DNA of 64,000 nt from contig CM035806.1 in assembly GCA_020466095.1 (NCBI GenBank), forward strand, positions 35,438,060 to 35,502,059, written 5' to 3'. Below, in pieces: positions 10,831-22,050 of this stretch (position 1 is its first letter; each line of letters opens with the position of its first letter). The position numbers were made by a program, and so were the translations under genes. Source of the DNA: Chlorops oryzae. Lineage: Eukaryota; Arthropoda; Insecta; Diptera; Chloropidae. A model generated the notes under the pieces. That model made no database searches and had not been told where the DNA came from. It saw only the letters and a program-made list of their open reading frames with translations.

Positions 10831-12443
10831 TATATGTTGCGGTCGGTCAAAAAATCGAAAATTTTTTTATTATTTTATCTTGAAGTATATGTTTCTGAGA
10901 ATGTAATTACGAATTTTCATGAAGATCGAAGCAGTACAAGCAAAGTTATAGAGTTGACCAGATTAACCGCTACACTAGACAAAAGTATACTGGAAACTTT
11001 AAACGCGATTATATCGGAATGATGTTTTTCTGAAAACGTCTTTGCGGTGACCGCGATTGCGGGCAGAGTTTTCAACCGATTTTGATGTTTTTTTTTTTCA
11101 ATTGTTCGTAATTTGATTGCCGTGTCTTTGAACGATTCCATTTTTTTATATCAACTCGTATATCAATGTTATGAATTTTTTAAAAAATTTTTACACATAA
11201 AAAAACATAATTTTTTCGAAAAAATCGTCCCCGTTGAAAAAAAAAATTTCTAAAATTTTTATCGATCGTTCAAAGACACCACAAGTGGATATGCTAATTG
11301 AATTTGTATGGTTTTCTGTTTTCAGTTAAGCTCTTGGACTGGCATCGCGGTCACCGCAACCCTCTGCGAAAAAAACGAGTTTTTTGCAAATTGGCATAGC
11401 ATCGTCAATTATTGATATTTTTTTATAATTCGAGGCTGATTTTGAAGATCAGTCACTGTACTATAATAAACAAATCACAAAAATTCAATAAAAATATGGC
11501 TACATACCTTTTTAAAAAATCAAACTTTTCCCCGTTTTCCTAAACCGCAAGATATATAACCCCTTAAACTAATAAAACAAAAACTGTTCACTGTTCCGTG
11601 AAAAAGAGCTTTTAAATTATTTCGCGAGCTTTGGTTCATTTTGAAAATGTTTTGAAATTTTTTAAAAATTTTGAATTAAAATTTAAACTCAAGTGAAAGT
11701 GTATAATTTTTATGAGTACCCGGTACTCGTTAGATTGGTACTTGGTTCAAATATTGCATTACTAGAAGCGATATTATGCTTTCATCTGCGTCACGCAAAA
11801 CTCTCATTGGAGATTGAAATGCGTCACGCAAAACATTTTCGTGACGTCGCGCACTCTCGCATTGGGCTCTCGCAATGTTGGATTTTGGGCTTTAGTCGAC
11901 GTTTGTTTCGTCTTCCTAAGTAGCTTAATAATTTTTTGAGATATAAAATTTTTAAAAAAGGCTTACTAAAAAAGGATTTTCCAGGATACATATATCAACA
12001 AAAAATTTGACAGCATCAATTGAATGGGTTTATAGTAAAAATTTATTAAAAGTGCCAACTGCATGCTGAAGGTAATTCAAACAAAAAAAAAAAAAAGGAA
12101 TATTAAAGAATTTTTGAAAGGTTCTCAACTATTTCATCATGTAAATGCCGATTTTCAAAATAAGTTTTAAATCACTTGTTTACACTTCCAGAAGAAGAAC
12201 ATTTTACTAATCGTAAATATTTACCTTTGAAATGAATTTAACAAAATTATTCAAATGAGTATCAATGTTTTCGAGAGTTATTTATATAATTTAATGATTA
12301 TTTTTCAGAAAAATCATTCTTGACCTGACATTGAATAGATTGTATTTTGATATTTAGGCTGTTCGCTTTCCCACATTTTTCATCAGTTTTATTGTGAAAT
12401 GCACATGTACAATTTTATTATAAAAATATATATGTGTACACTG

Positions 12444-12827
12444 TACAGTCGAAACTCTCTGTAACGAATTTTTTTTCCGGTCCCTTGAAATTTTGTAAAG
12501 AAACCCTGCAGTAATTCCAACTGGTATCCGGTCACTGGTCACAAAGATACTACGATTACTCTCTTTCATTTTGCTAATCAATGCTTTAAACTGTCTTTTT
12601 TAACATTGAGCATTGCCAAATAAACTCTCCCACATTGAACTACTCCACGAGTAGACCTACTGTGGTCAATTGTCCCATATGTACCAGTTGGCATAATCTT
12701 TTAACTACGCTTCTTCAAGGTCAAGTCAATTCTCATAAATACTTTACGTTTTGACTAGTCATATTTCGAGCAACTTCGGAGTACTCATTTTTGACCTATT
12801 CATGACTGCAGGGGAGTTTCGATTATA
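12444..12827. repeat. Pogo-like MITE (TACAGTCGAAACTC ends) holding another element
   Basis: Left TACAGTCGAAACTC and right GAGTTTCGATTATA are imperfect inverted copies. Nearly all the interior is the element at 12504-12813, inserted close to the right end. Confidence 0.45.
12504..12813. repeat. TIR element, CCCTGCAGT ends
   Basis: CCCTGCAGT at the left and ACTGCAGGG at the right bound 310 bp of AT-rich DNA with no coding potential. The same termini occur at 41525-41943, and one of them at 53425. Confidence 0.6.
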
Positions 12828-13135
12828 TATGACAATACCCCAGCAGCGAAAGCGAGTACCTCTGAGTACTCCCAAATGGAGTACAAGTGCTCCGTTCTAA
12901 TTTGCTTTTTCATGTGATTAACTGTATTTTTTAATATTATTGTATGGCATTGGAAAACCACTGCTCCCAATTTAGGTACAAAAGAGAGTACTCTTAAGAG
13001 TATATTCTTTACCTCAAAGGAGGTTAGTTGATTCTTGTTTTTATTTTTTTTGATTTTTTAAAATGAAAATTTTGACTTAAAAATGTACCTATTTTTTTCC
13101 ACGTTATTGATAAGATGTAGATAATAATAATAAAA

Positions 13136-13474
13136 TACAGTCGAATCTGGATATAGTGAATTAATTTTTGCACGTCCTGTTCATTGTATCCAGATTGTTC
13201 GTATTAGCGGGATTGAATGTTTTGTTCATTATTTACAGGTCCGTAGAGAGAAATTTGGGGCCCGGGGATTCTTTTCCGAAAATTTTGCGACAAAAATAAT
13301 CTCCCACGCCTATTGTGGGCCCCATCAGAAAGCCCGGGCCCAGGAGAAAATCCCCCTTGTCCATCCTCCTTTCTACAGGCGTGATTATTTAGAACAGTCC
13401 GCGTATCAAAAAAGCGTTCACTATTTCGAGCTGTTCATTATTTCAGGGATTCGTTATATCCAGATTCGAATGTA
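13136..13474. repeat. Pogo-like MITE, TACAGTCGAATCTGGATATA ends
   Basis: Left TACAGTCGAATCTGGATATA is matched by the inverse TATATCCAGATTCGAATGTA at the right. Inside, words such as TATCCAGATT and GTTCATTAT recur in both orientations. The nearby stretch 12830-13135 shows nothing else. Confidence 0.75.
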
Positions 13475-13850
13475 GATAGTTTTTCTTCAATATCGCATTT
13501 CCTCAATTTTCACGAAGCGTACGCTGCTTTCGTTCCACATTTAAATTTTCTTCTTCTTCTCTTCTTTGCCTGACATCGTTCAAAGTAAGCAAAGCAGCAA
13601 GGGTACGTTATAATGAACGAAATTTTCCACCTTCGATCTCAAAGGGAGTAATTAAAAAACTACAAAAACAACAAAACCAACTTTGCCCTCAGTTTTCCAG
13701 AAATGAGAGCTGACTATAACCACCAACCTTCTAAAATAGTAGAATTGCTATATTTTTCTATGATAATAAAAACTTAAAAATAGCTTTTATTTTCTGTGGA
13801 AATACCCATATCTAAGACTTCTAAAAAAAAAAATCTATATTCTATACAAT

Positions 13851-14236
13851 GCAAGTAAGGGCGTCAGGCGAACCTGACAATACAATGCCCGATACATATA
13901 AGCGGTTAGTTATGTATGTTTTAATCGGAGGCTTCAAAATAAACTAAATCTCCAAATTCAATTCAAATATCTCGAAATATTTTGATTGTAAATCACTTTT
14001 TGAGGTACCCATAAAAATGGTTCTATGTGGTCCATTCTCGAAGTTGATCTCACTCATGTCTCCACCGCATACGCATGCCGAGTTTCGCCAAGGTAGTTGA
14101 ATTCCTTCGATAAGGAAGACAGATAGACAGACAGACATAGATAAATGGCTAAATCGAATCTCCGGTGGCGATGATCATTTCTATACATATTTTGTATGGT
14201 CTATTGGTTCTGGGTGTCTGGGTTAGTCGGGTATAA
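13851..14236 (+). repeat. AAGTAAG...GGGTATAA repeat, internally deleted (copy 4)
   Basis: Starts GCAAGTAAGGGCGTCAGGCG and keeps the ATGCCCGATAC block, the CAGATAGACAGACAG tract, TGATCATTTCTATA and the end GTCGGGTATAA. The ACAGACCCTAGTACTGG block is missing. The stretch 14237-15000 after it contains no gene I can support, only AT-rich DNA with an ATT microsatellite near 14587. Confidence 0.7.
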
Positions 14237-15000
14237 AATTCTACACTTTGAAGATTTTTGGCAACACTGGAATATTTTTATAATTATTAGTCTAATTCTT
14301 TGCTGTTGGTGTTCAAGCGCAATTTTTCCTTTGAGACTTTCCCAAAATCCCTTTCGAATTACTTTCAAAAGAAAATCCAAAAAGTCCCTTCAAATTGTAA
14401 AAGTTCCTAATACAAGCAGCATTGAACCAATTCAATATTTTTCTCAACTGTTTTCTGATACACACAACTCTACGACGGCTACAAGAACATACATACATAC
14501 AATTTAGAAATATTAATATGTACAATTTAATACAGCCGTACGAAGCCGAGGGGGTTTCCCACCGATATATATTGTCCGCACAAATTATTATTATTATTAT
14601 TTTGATCTTCAAAAAATAATTTTTAATCGAAAAAAGATTTTTTCTTTTGAATTATAAAAAAATAATCTTCAGTGAAGATATTTTCCTTGGCTTGTTAGAT
14701 TTTTGAAAAAAAAAAAAAAAAAACTTGGCAGCACTTTAATGCCAATACTCTGTTGAATACAAATTTGAATTTTGGGCATGAGTTAGAATATGCCAAAATC
14801 GTATTTAAAAACTACCTTAAAATTAATTAAAATTCTTAAAAAACCGAACAAGTCCCAAATTTTCCTCAATAGGTACAGGAGCTATATATGTACCTGCTCT
14901 TAAAAATATATACTTAGTCCGATCAAGCCCGTTCTCGAGACTCTTCGTGGTAATAGCCTCAACAAAATGCGCCCACCTTTCTTCGTCAAGCCACGTACAT

Positions 15001-15232
15001 TAGGGTGGGTCGATTTCTTTGGAGCGACAAATCGCACACAAGCGTATAAAAAAAACCTAAACTGTCTGTGCAATGAATGTAAAAACGTAATTTTAAAATA
15101 TTAAATATTAAAATATTTTTATTTTGAGGTTGATTTGTACGACCTATGAATTCATTTTAGATCCAAGGTTTCGAGGCAATTGTTTACGTTTTTGCTATAC
15201 GCTTTTCGCAAAAAATAAATCGACCCACTCTA
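15001..15232. mobile_element. TAGGGTGGGTCGATTT MITE with 8-bp target duplication
   Basis: Left end TAGGGTGGGTCGATTT and right end AAATCGACCCACTCTA bound 232 bp. The 8-mer ACGTACAT stands immediately outside both ends (14993-15000 and 15233-15240), a perfect target site duplication. Eight-base duplications are typical of hAT-like elements. Confidence 0.85.
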
Positions 15233-15263
15233 ACGTACATAAAATTTGAGCCCTAAAGCCATG

Positions 15264-15659
15264 GCCTCAGTTCAGCTAGGAATGAAAAACTCCATATAAA
15301 AAGAAGCTTCACAGAAAATTCACGCGGCATTTCTGACGGCTGGCCTCAGTTCAGTAAAATACTATCATAGTATTTTAGTGCTTTTTTGTCTAAAAATGGA
15401 CATCGAAACCCAGGCTTTCTTATCAGAAATAATTGAAGTTCAATTGTTTCTCGCAGAAAAGTGACAGTTGATGTCAAAATAGTTTGAAGGTGGTTTAATA
15501 ATGCTTACAAATAAGTTTCAGTTTCGAAATTCAAACTCAAATTGAAATTCAAATCAGCTGTTTATGTCGGTCAGGGCTGTTTAGAATATTTTTATGATAC
15601 CTATTTTTCCTCGGGCGAAATAGCCTAGGAATAGCGGGTATTTCCTACCGAACTGAGGC
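15264..15659. repeat. TIR element, GCCTCAGTTC ends
   Basis: GCCTCAGTTCAGCTAGGAA at the left and TTCCTACCGAACTGAGGC at the right form the TIRs of a ~396-bp element. An internal GGCCTCAGTTCAG copy lies at about 15342, and TACTATCATAGTA inside is a short palindrome. Confidence 0.65.
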
Positions 15660-15894
15660 GAAGACTTAACCGCGAAAATAACGTAAGCTACAAAGGGAAA
15701 TTTATAGGGCAGCGTTTTTTATGATCTTGTTTGCATTATCTGGCATAAAAATTACAAAAGATATCTTGCATTATCTCCGTTACTATTTTGCTTTTCGTCG
15801 GTAAATTTTACAAGGTGATGAATTGATGGCTGTAGAACAATCATAACAAAATTCAAAATTGTTGAGTTGTGTCGCTTTAGTTATAGGTAATGTA

Positions 15895-16082
15895 CATAGC
15901 TCAAATTCTCGATAAGAAAACTGACAAATATGGGCAGATATGGCTAAATTGTTGAACTTGATGAGGATGAGCATTTCTTATATAAGTATTACATGTACTG
16001 TCTCGAATGGTTCCGGACATTAGACACGTACGCACAAGCGCAACATATCTAGCATGTGCACAGAGGGTGTCCAGTATAGAGA
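15895..16082 (+). repeat. AAGTAAG...GGGTATAA repeat, degenerate 3' fragment
   Basis: Only the 3' part is recognisable: CTCGATAAGAAAACTGACA, ATGGCTAAATTG, GATGAGCATTTCTTATAT, then GTGTCCAGTATA. It is more diverged than the other copies and so older. Confidence 0.5.
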
Positions 16083-16668
16083 ATAAAGACTATGAAATCT
16101 TTATTTTTCAAGTGGCATTTAATTTAAGTCCCCGCTTTTGAGAATAAAACCAGTTACAGTTCGTTGCAGAAAGTCGCAAATGAAAAATTCTCTTTTTCTG
16201 TTGTTATCAAATGCTGTTATCAATCGAAAAGGGTATTTCCCTTTGTGTTTATATAACAAAAAATATGGAAAAACATTTTAAAGGTATTCAATTGAACACC
16301 GAAAACTGTAATGAACACGATTTGTAATCGATCAAACTGAAAGGAATATCTCTGATGCGATCTCTGACAATCACTCAATGTACGTATGTATGTACGTATC
16401 AATGTTTGTCAGCGAAAATATTGATGTAGCTTTAATTGAAAGCATATTGATGCGAATGAAAAATTCAAATTGCCTAAAGCATCATCCAACAGGCATTCAT
16501 GGTTGTTGATAAGAATCTCGGATGTTGAATTTCACTTTCCATTATTGGACAATGCTTAACGGATATGTTGTCTCAAAGCGTATCGCTCAAAGTAATCAAA
16601 GTTTTTATGCTGGTCTGTTTTTTTTTGTTTTATTTTACAAAATCGACTTCGAATTTTGATTTATTTAT

Positions 16669-17296
16669 ACACTGATATATTTGATATGATATTATATTTT
16701 AAAAGGGCGCATTGTTATTCACAGTCCTTTTGATTTTCGAGCAGAGAAAATATTTCAACAGAAAAATGGTTTAGTCAACAACATTTTTTGGTTGATTTGA
16801 AAGGAAATATGTTTAATTAAATTTCTTTACGTTCGGTATAATTCTCATTTGTTTTATAAAATAGGACATATAGGATCTATCCGATGGCCATTTTTGGGGT
16901 TATGTTCAGCAGAGGGCTTTGTGGCCATTTGCTTTGAACGTTAATTAAATTTGTTTTGACATTTCTTCTTGTATAGGTATTTTAGAACATTTTAGTTTAT
17001 TTTAAAAATTATCTTGTCATTTCAATTATGTCCGTGGTTAGTACAACAATTTAAATTTAAATTCATTTTGTCAATTCAACCTGAAATATGGTTGATTGAA
17101 AAGGGAAATATTGATTTTTTGCAACAAGACAAATTGTTAAAATTAAAAATATTCCTTGCTGAAGCCGTTTTGTACGTTTTTCCTGTTGATTTAACCAGTT
17201 TTCTGGTTGATTTTTTTCTGTTTAAAAAAATTTTTTTTTTTCATTTTTTTGCTATATTTGCGCTTGACATCTGCAAAAAAAAAATAATGCTACACT
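16669..17296 (+). repeat. CACTGA-ended element with GGTTGATTTGAAAGG core (copy 1)
   Basis: Shares long blocks with 33773-34294 (inverse) and 44460-44932: AACAACATTTTTTGGTTGAT, ATTTCTTTACGTTCGGTATA, GACATTTCTTCTTGTATAGG, CAACCTGAAATATGG. The three copies have lost different internal bases. The open frame at 17014-17298 is a read-through of the element. It sits about 280 bp past the last recognisable exon of pseudogene C. Confidence 0.7.
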
Positions 17297-18226
17297 GAAG
17301 TCAAATTAATTTTTTCTCAAAAGGACCAAAATTCGACCTCTTCAAAAATTTCAAATTTTAACTTATTTTCACATTTCTACACTCTATTACAAATAACATC
17401 GGAAAAAAGAACTTCCCTTCGAAAAATAGTAATGCATTTTTCTCTTAAACCATTCATCTAACAAACTACATTTAAATCAACTAATTATTCTGTTTGATAT
17501 AGTCGTAGCTGCACAAAGAGAGAGGACGTTTGAATGTTGCCTATAGGCAACATCGGGCATCAAAGGGTTTCAAAATGTTGGGATTTTTGCTATCTGTATG
17601 TTATGGAGTCCATTTGTTATTGACATGCACAGTTCGGTAAGAACTAAGAAAAGCGAAAAGCTTATAATTATGCATAGAGGTCGAACGATCCATAGTAGTG
17701 CCAGGCCACAAGCTCCAGCGATTGCTAGAAATCCGACTAAAATTAATTTCCTTCCAAACCAATTGATAATCGCTCCCAGAAGCAAATAACTAATAATGCA
17801 AACGCCTCCATATACAAAGAAATCAAGGTACCTATGTACCTACGTTTGATACATAATTGTGGCGTCACATTGCTACAAAAGGCGCGTATGAAAATAGACC
17901 AACGAATCGATCAGCTTTAAATGAATCGAAATTTTCAATTCGAGATGAAAAGGTTTTTCTAACTCTTTATCTGTACTCAGCCTGATGCTTGAATTGTTTA
18001 ATGTATGACCCATGACGTCACAGGTTCGCATTTTGTCCTCACCGCTGCTAAAGAATTCAAGGCGATTTTGAATTTGTGGAAACCATCAACGCTCATTTCA
18101 ATGGAGCTATATGTACGTTGAAAGCATGCTCTTTTTTATTGTTTTTTTTTTTTTTTTTTTGTTTTGTTAAATCTATCAAAATAGAATGACCTCATGGAAA
18201 CGCTGCTCATTATCAAACAACATATG

Positions 18227-18474
18227 AGTGGGATTCAGGCAGGTGTGCAATTTTTGCACCCTCGCAAATTTTGCGTTTGTGCAAATTCGTTTGCATAGAA
18301 AAAAGAATTTCGCGGCCGGGCAAAAATTGCACATCGATTTTGATGGGCAAAATTTGCGCCATGTTATCGCACAAGTTTTGCACTCGTTCTTTGCAGGGTC
18401 GTGCATGCAAAAGGGCAAAATTTTCGGGTGTAAAATTTGCACACTTCAATTTCCACAGCTGCTTGAATACTACT
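18227..18474. mobile_element. TIR element inserted in exon 6 of gene C
   Basis: Left end AGTGGGATTCAGGCAG and right end CTGCTTGAATACTACT are inverted copies, and match the ends of the element at 61515-61633. The inside is rich in GTGCAAA/TTTGCAC words. It divides exon 6 after the ARNF codons; ICC, the next family residues, resume beyond it. Removing the element and a 3-bp duplication (ATG/ATA) leaves exactly 108 bp, the family length of exon 6. Confidence 0.82.
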
Positions 18475-19609
18475 ATATTGAAATTCCTCGCCAGTGGATG
18501 TTGGAATAACGGAAAAGTTTCTTGCCACATTTTGTTGAAAACACCCAAACTAAAACACAAAACGGATATATGAAGAAGATTTTCCAAGGAAAAAAAAAAA
18601 AAAAAACAAACAAACAAACAAATTCGAACCAATTTTTCGTGCTTCAAGCGGCCTTTTGCTTTTTCAATGCCATCAATCTTAATTTGAGCTTTTCCTTGGG
18701 GATCAAGAAACTCATTTAATGTCTGAACTCTGTGATTTTTTTTGGCACATCCAATCGAGACTGGCATACGCCTCGCTGTCCCTTCCGAGCGAAAGAAATA
18801 ATTTTGGTTATTCAGGTGCAAGGTAAAGCAGTAGAAGTACTGAAAAAAATCCAGGCAAGACATATAGAAGTAGCAACAAACGCCACGGCCAAAAGCTGAA
18901 GTCCAAGCTTATTTCGAATGACCAATCCATCAATAGACCAAGCCAGGCAACAGCTTCAGAGAATGTAAAAAAATTATATATATATACATTTATATACATA
19001 TATGTGTATTACTTATTAAATATGGGTACCTAAATACACTCGTAATGTGGGTTATCTTAAAAAATCTCACCTGGAACGTAGACTACAGAAATGGCAACAA
19101 ACAAGCTTGCGTAATTAATCACGACAGGACGATAATGAGCCGTAAAAAATTCTCTAAAATAAGCATATGAAACGTTCGTCGCGCCGCTTATGCTGAAAAG
19201 AGATTTTATAATTATCTACTTTTATTTTTTTGTATTTCCTTTCGATTAGTTATTTATTCATTAGAATGTGGCAATTTGCGTTTACCTCAATCCTACGCAG
19301 AATCGAAGGATAACGAAAAACCAAAAGCTGGGTACAAATATCGAAAGCAATGTAAAGGAAATTGTGGCCATGGTTGATGTCATCAATATCAGTCGCCTTC
19401 CGTATAGATCGCTTAAATAGCCCCAAATGTATGAAGAGCATATGTTGCCTAGTGTTTAAAACGGGAGATAAAAACACCAGAGCTTAACGCATAAAATTTG
19501 ATATACATATAGCTTTAGCTAAAAGTGTTGCTTAAGACTCGTATTTCTTTAGATGGAAAGATTACACTAGAAATGCTGGAAGATGAAAATCGAGGTTAGC
19601 ACTATCGAT

Positions 19610-20322
19610 ATATGATGGTTAGTCAAACTGATGGAAAATGGTCTTGATCGATGGTTGATGGGTTGAATGCGTGATGATAGTTTGTTGTGTTGATGGATGA
19701 TGATGGTGAGATGATGGTGATGATGATGGTGTTGATGGGTGATGCAGGTGAGGTGCAGAAGTGTGGTGTTGATGGTGTTGATGGAATGATTGTGATGATG
19801 ATGCGTTGATGGTGATGAGGTGATGTGATGATGGTGTATGGTTAGTGATGATGATGATGATGGTGTGATGGTGTATGATGAGATGATGTGATGGTTTGAT
19901 GGTGTTGATGGTGTGATGGTGTTGATGATGGTGTTGATGGTGTTGATGGTGTTGATGGTGTGATGATAGGTGTTGATGGTGTTGATGGTGTTGATGGTGA
20001 TTGAGGTGGTGTTGATGGTGTTGATGGTGATTGATGTGTGATGTGGTGATGATGGTGACGACGGTGTTGATCGTGATGATGGTGTTGATAGTGGTGATGA
20101 TGATGGTGATGATGATGTGGTGATGATGGTGTTGATGGTGTGGTTGGTGATGATGGTGTGATGGTGATGATGGTGCTGATGGTGATGATGGTGACGACGG
20201 TGTTGATCGTGATGATGGTGATGATGGTCTTGATAGTGGTGATGATGATGGTGATGATGGTGTTGATGGTGTGGTTGGTGATGATGGTGTTGATCGTGAT
20301 GATGGTGATGATGGTGTTTAAA
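19610..20322 (+). repeat. C-poor GATGATGGTGTTGATGGTG satellite
   Basis: About 710 bp of GATGGTGTT/GATGATGGT-type units with irregular phase, in intron 2 of pseudogene C. The plus strand is almost free of cytosine throughout. The open frame at 20140-20376 (Met/Val repeats) is a by-product. Confidence 0.92.
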
Positions 20323-21668
20323 TTTAGAAGTATACCTTCCGATTCTCCAGCTCTACTGACTGAGAATTTTCTTTAATTCATTGCTTTATATACGTTTCCG
20401 AAATCATGAATTCAGTGAGAATTGTAGGATTTTTTTGAAAAAAGTACCACTTCACTGGGTAGTTTTGCATTTGGAGGGAAATACTGATTGGAAATTGGTT
20501 TTTAGGACGAATACCATCAAAGGGAACTATGAGCGTATTCGGAGGGTGAATTTGGGGTTTCAAGCCCCCCTCGAAATGTTCGGAACTACAAAGGGGATTG
20601 AGAAAATGATCTCGATGGATAGTTTTGTTATGCCTTAAACCTCTTCCGAAATAGTTTTCTGCGTCGGTGTGTGTCGGAAGGCAACTAAAAACTAATGATA
20701 GCTTGTATCTCCTTACCCGTTTGGGTCCCATATAAGAAGGGTATACGAATATAACATTTGTCCAGCGGGCTGCATCAAGGAATCGAGGAGTTTATAAGGT
20801 CAGCCGAGTAGGACAACAGTAGAGTTAAGTCGAAGACGAACAAAGAGAACGAAAGATGTGATATTGTCATCGGCCTGAAGTCTTCTTCTGTATCTTTCAT
20901 GTTCCCACGAACCCTACCATGGCTTGTTTTAAATCAGCCCTCGGACTTAACGAGACATAGATCTAAGCAGTGATGCCAACTTAGCGCTTTTCGCGCTAGA
21001 TCTAGCGCTTTTGGAACGCCCGCGGCGCGAAAACTTCTTTTTAGCGCCAAGCTATTTTTGCGCGAAATCTAACTCTTTTTCGTTGCGTTCATTAAAGTTT
21101 TCAAAGTAGTTAATCCTTCAATTTTTCTAACACACCAGCACATTTTTCTACACATCCAGTGTAAATGGATCTTTGGGGACTATAAAAACGGAATGAGCTA
21201 ATTTATATATAAATTTTTTTTTTGACATACCAACAAGACATACCAGTCAAAACTCCCTTGTTTGCTGAGCTTAATTTGAAATCACATTGTGAGGCAATGG
21301 CAATAATGCCCATTTCGATAATATCGTTCATTGCCATCAGCAGCAGCAGACCACTAGAGAGTAATATGATCCATTGCACACGTCCGAAGCCTAATGCAAT
21401 AAATAAATGTGTATTAATAAAAATTCAATAGGTACACTGAGCGAAAACTACGATTGTGTAATTAACAACGATTCGTAGTATACTACAACCGTAGTTATTT
21501 TACAGCAAAACTGTAGTACGGTCGTATTCAAATATGACTTTAACAGCCATGCGTATTCTCTAGGAGCGAATTTCTCTACAAACGTATTTAAAAATCTTTT
21601 ATCAAAAAACACGTAAAATAGTTTTCATTTGACTTTATATAACATATTTAGTCCTCGCGAATCAGATT

Positions 21669-21742
21669 TCTCCGTGGCGTAGGGGTAGCGTGTTCGCTCA
21701 GCAATCCGAAGGGCACGAGTTCAAATCCTACAGCAGGCGAAC
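21669..21742 (+). repeat. tRNA-derived (pol III type 2 promoter) sequence
   Basis: A-box TGGCGTAGGGG at about 21675 and B-box AGTTCAAATCC at about 21719 have tRNA-like spacing (about 34 bp between boxes). No pairing acceptor stem is present, so it is SINE-like and not a functional tRNA gene. Confidence 0.55.
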
Positions 21743-22004
21743 GAAATGTTCAGAAAATCGGAATTTTTCAAGTAAGTGGAAAAATATTAAAGGAAAACAA
21801 GGACAGCTAGAGTGGAAAATCTAGCTTCCCCAGCCGTATAAATAAGAGAGAAGAGAGGGACCCCATCCCGGCTTTCCAAAATGTATTTTTTTTTTTTTTT
21901 GCATAAAATGTTAGTTTTAAAGCTTTTTATTCCCGTAAAGTTTTTAAATATTATATACCTAAATGTTATGTTATTAATTGAAAAAAAAAAAAAAAAAAAA
22001 AAAA

Positions 22005-22050
22005 AACCCTGCCTGACCGGGGTTCGAACCCGCCGACTTGGGATTTCGTA
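22005..22050 (-). repeat. tRNA-like B-box, opposite orientation
   Basis: Minus-strand GCGGGTTCGAACCCCGG is a strong B-box/T-loop consensus. Only a degenerate A-box (GCGTAGTAAAAAAG) lies upstream at about 22067. It is next to an A-run on the plus strand. Confidence 0.4.

Larger units (their letters stand above)
9320..11893. mobile_element. TIR element with AAGCCCAAAATCCAACATTGC ends, split by mariner
   Basis: Left end AAGCCCAAAATCCAAC and its inverse GTTGGATTTTGGGCTT at the right end continue inward for about 40 bp (CGAGAGCCC, GCGAGAG). The flanking parts match the compact copy at 52152-52714 end for end, so this is the same family. The middle (10831-11690) has no counterpart there. Confidence 0.7.
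8965..12030. mobile_element. Outer TIR element carrying two nested elements
   Basis: About 100 bp around 8990-9090 (ATATGTATCCTTGAAAATCC, then TTTTTAGTAAG, then TATATCTCAAAAA) recurs in inverse orientation at about 11905-12000. Between these arms lie a second TIR element and a mariner. No transposase of its own is visible. Outer limits are approximate because similarity fades toward 8900 and 12090. Confidence 0.6.
17571..21390 (-). pseudogene. SV2-like MFS transporter pseudogene, gene C
   Basis: Exons homologous to genes A and B, in the same order: exon 2 (21390-21231), exon 3 (19448-19286, 163 bp), exon 4 (19192-19071, 122 bp), exon 5 (18953 to about 18640), exon 6 (18549-18191, split), exon 7 (18106-17982), exon 8 (17872-17571). 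Exons 3 and 4 are clean (GYLSDLYGRR motif; acceptors and donors good). Damage elsewhere: exon 2 is 2 bp short at its donor; exon 5 has TAA (18808-18810) where PESPK needs Ser; an extra A in the A8 run (plus 18736-18743) shifts the frame before the NHRVQTLNEF segment; exon 6 is interrupted by a TIR element; exon 7 has two extra bases before WFPQIQNRL; exon 8 has a small duplication near its start and has lost its GT donor. Exons 1, 9 and 10 are not found. Parts still read clearly, e.g. YLLLGAIINWFGRKL in exon 8. This cannot encode a working transporter. Confidence 0.88.

Noticed and set aside
20140..20376. 78-residue Met/Val-rich open frame
   Set aside because: It is a translation of the GATGGT satellite; composition follows the repeat unit.
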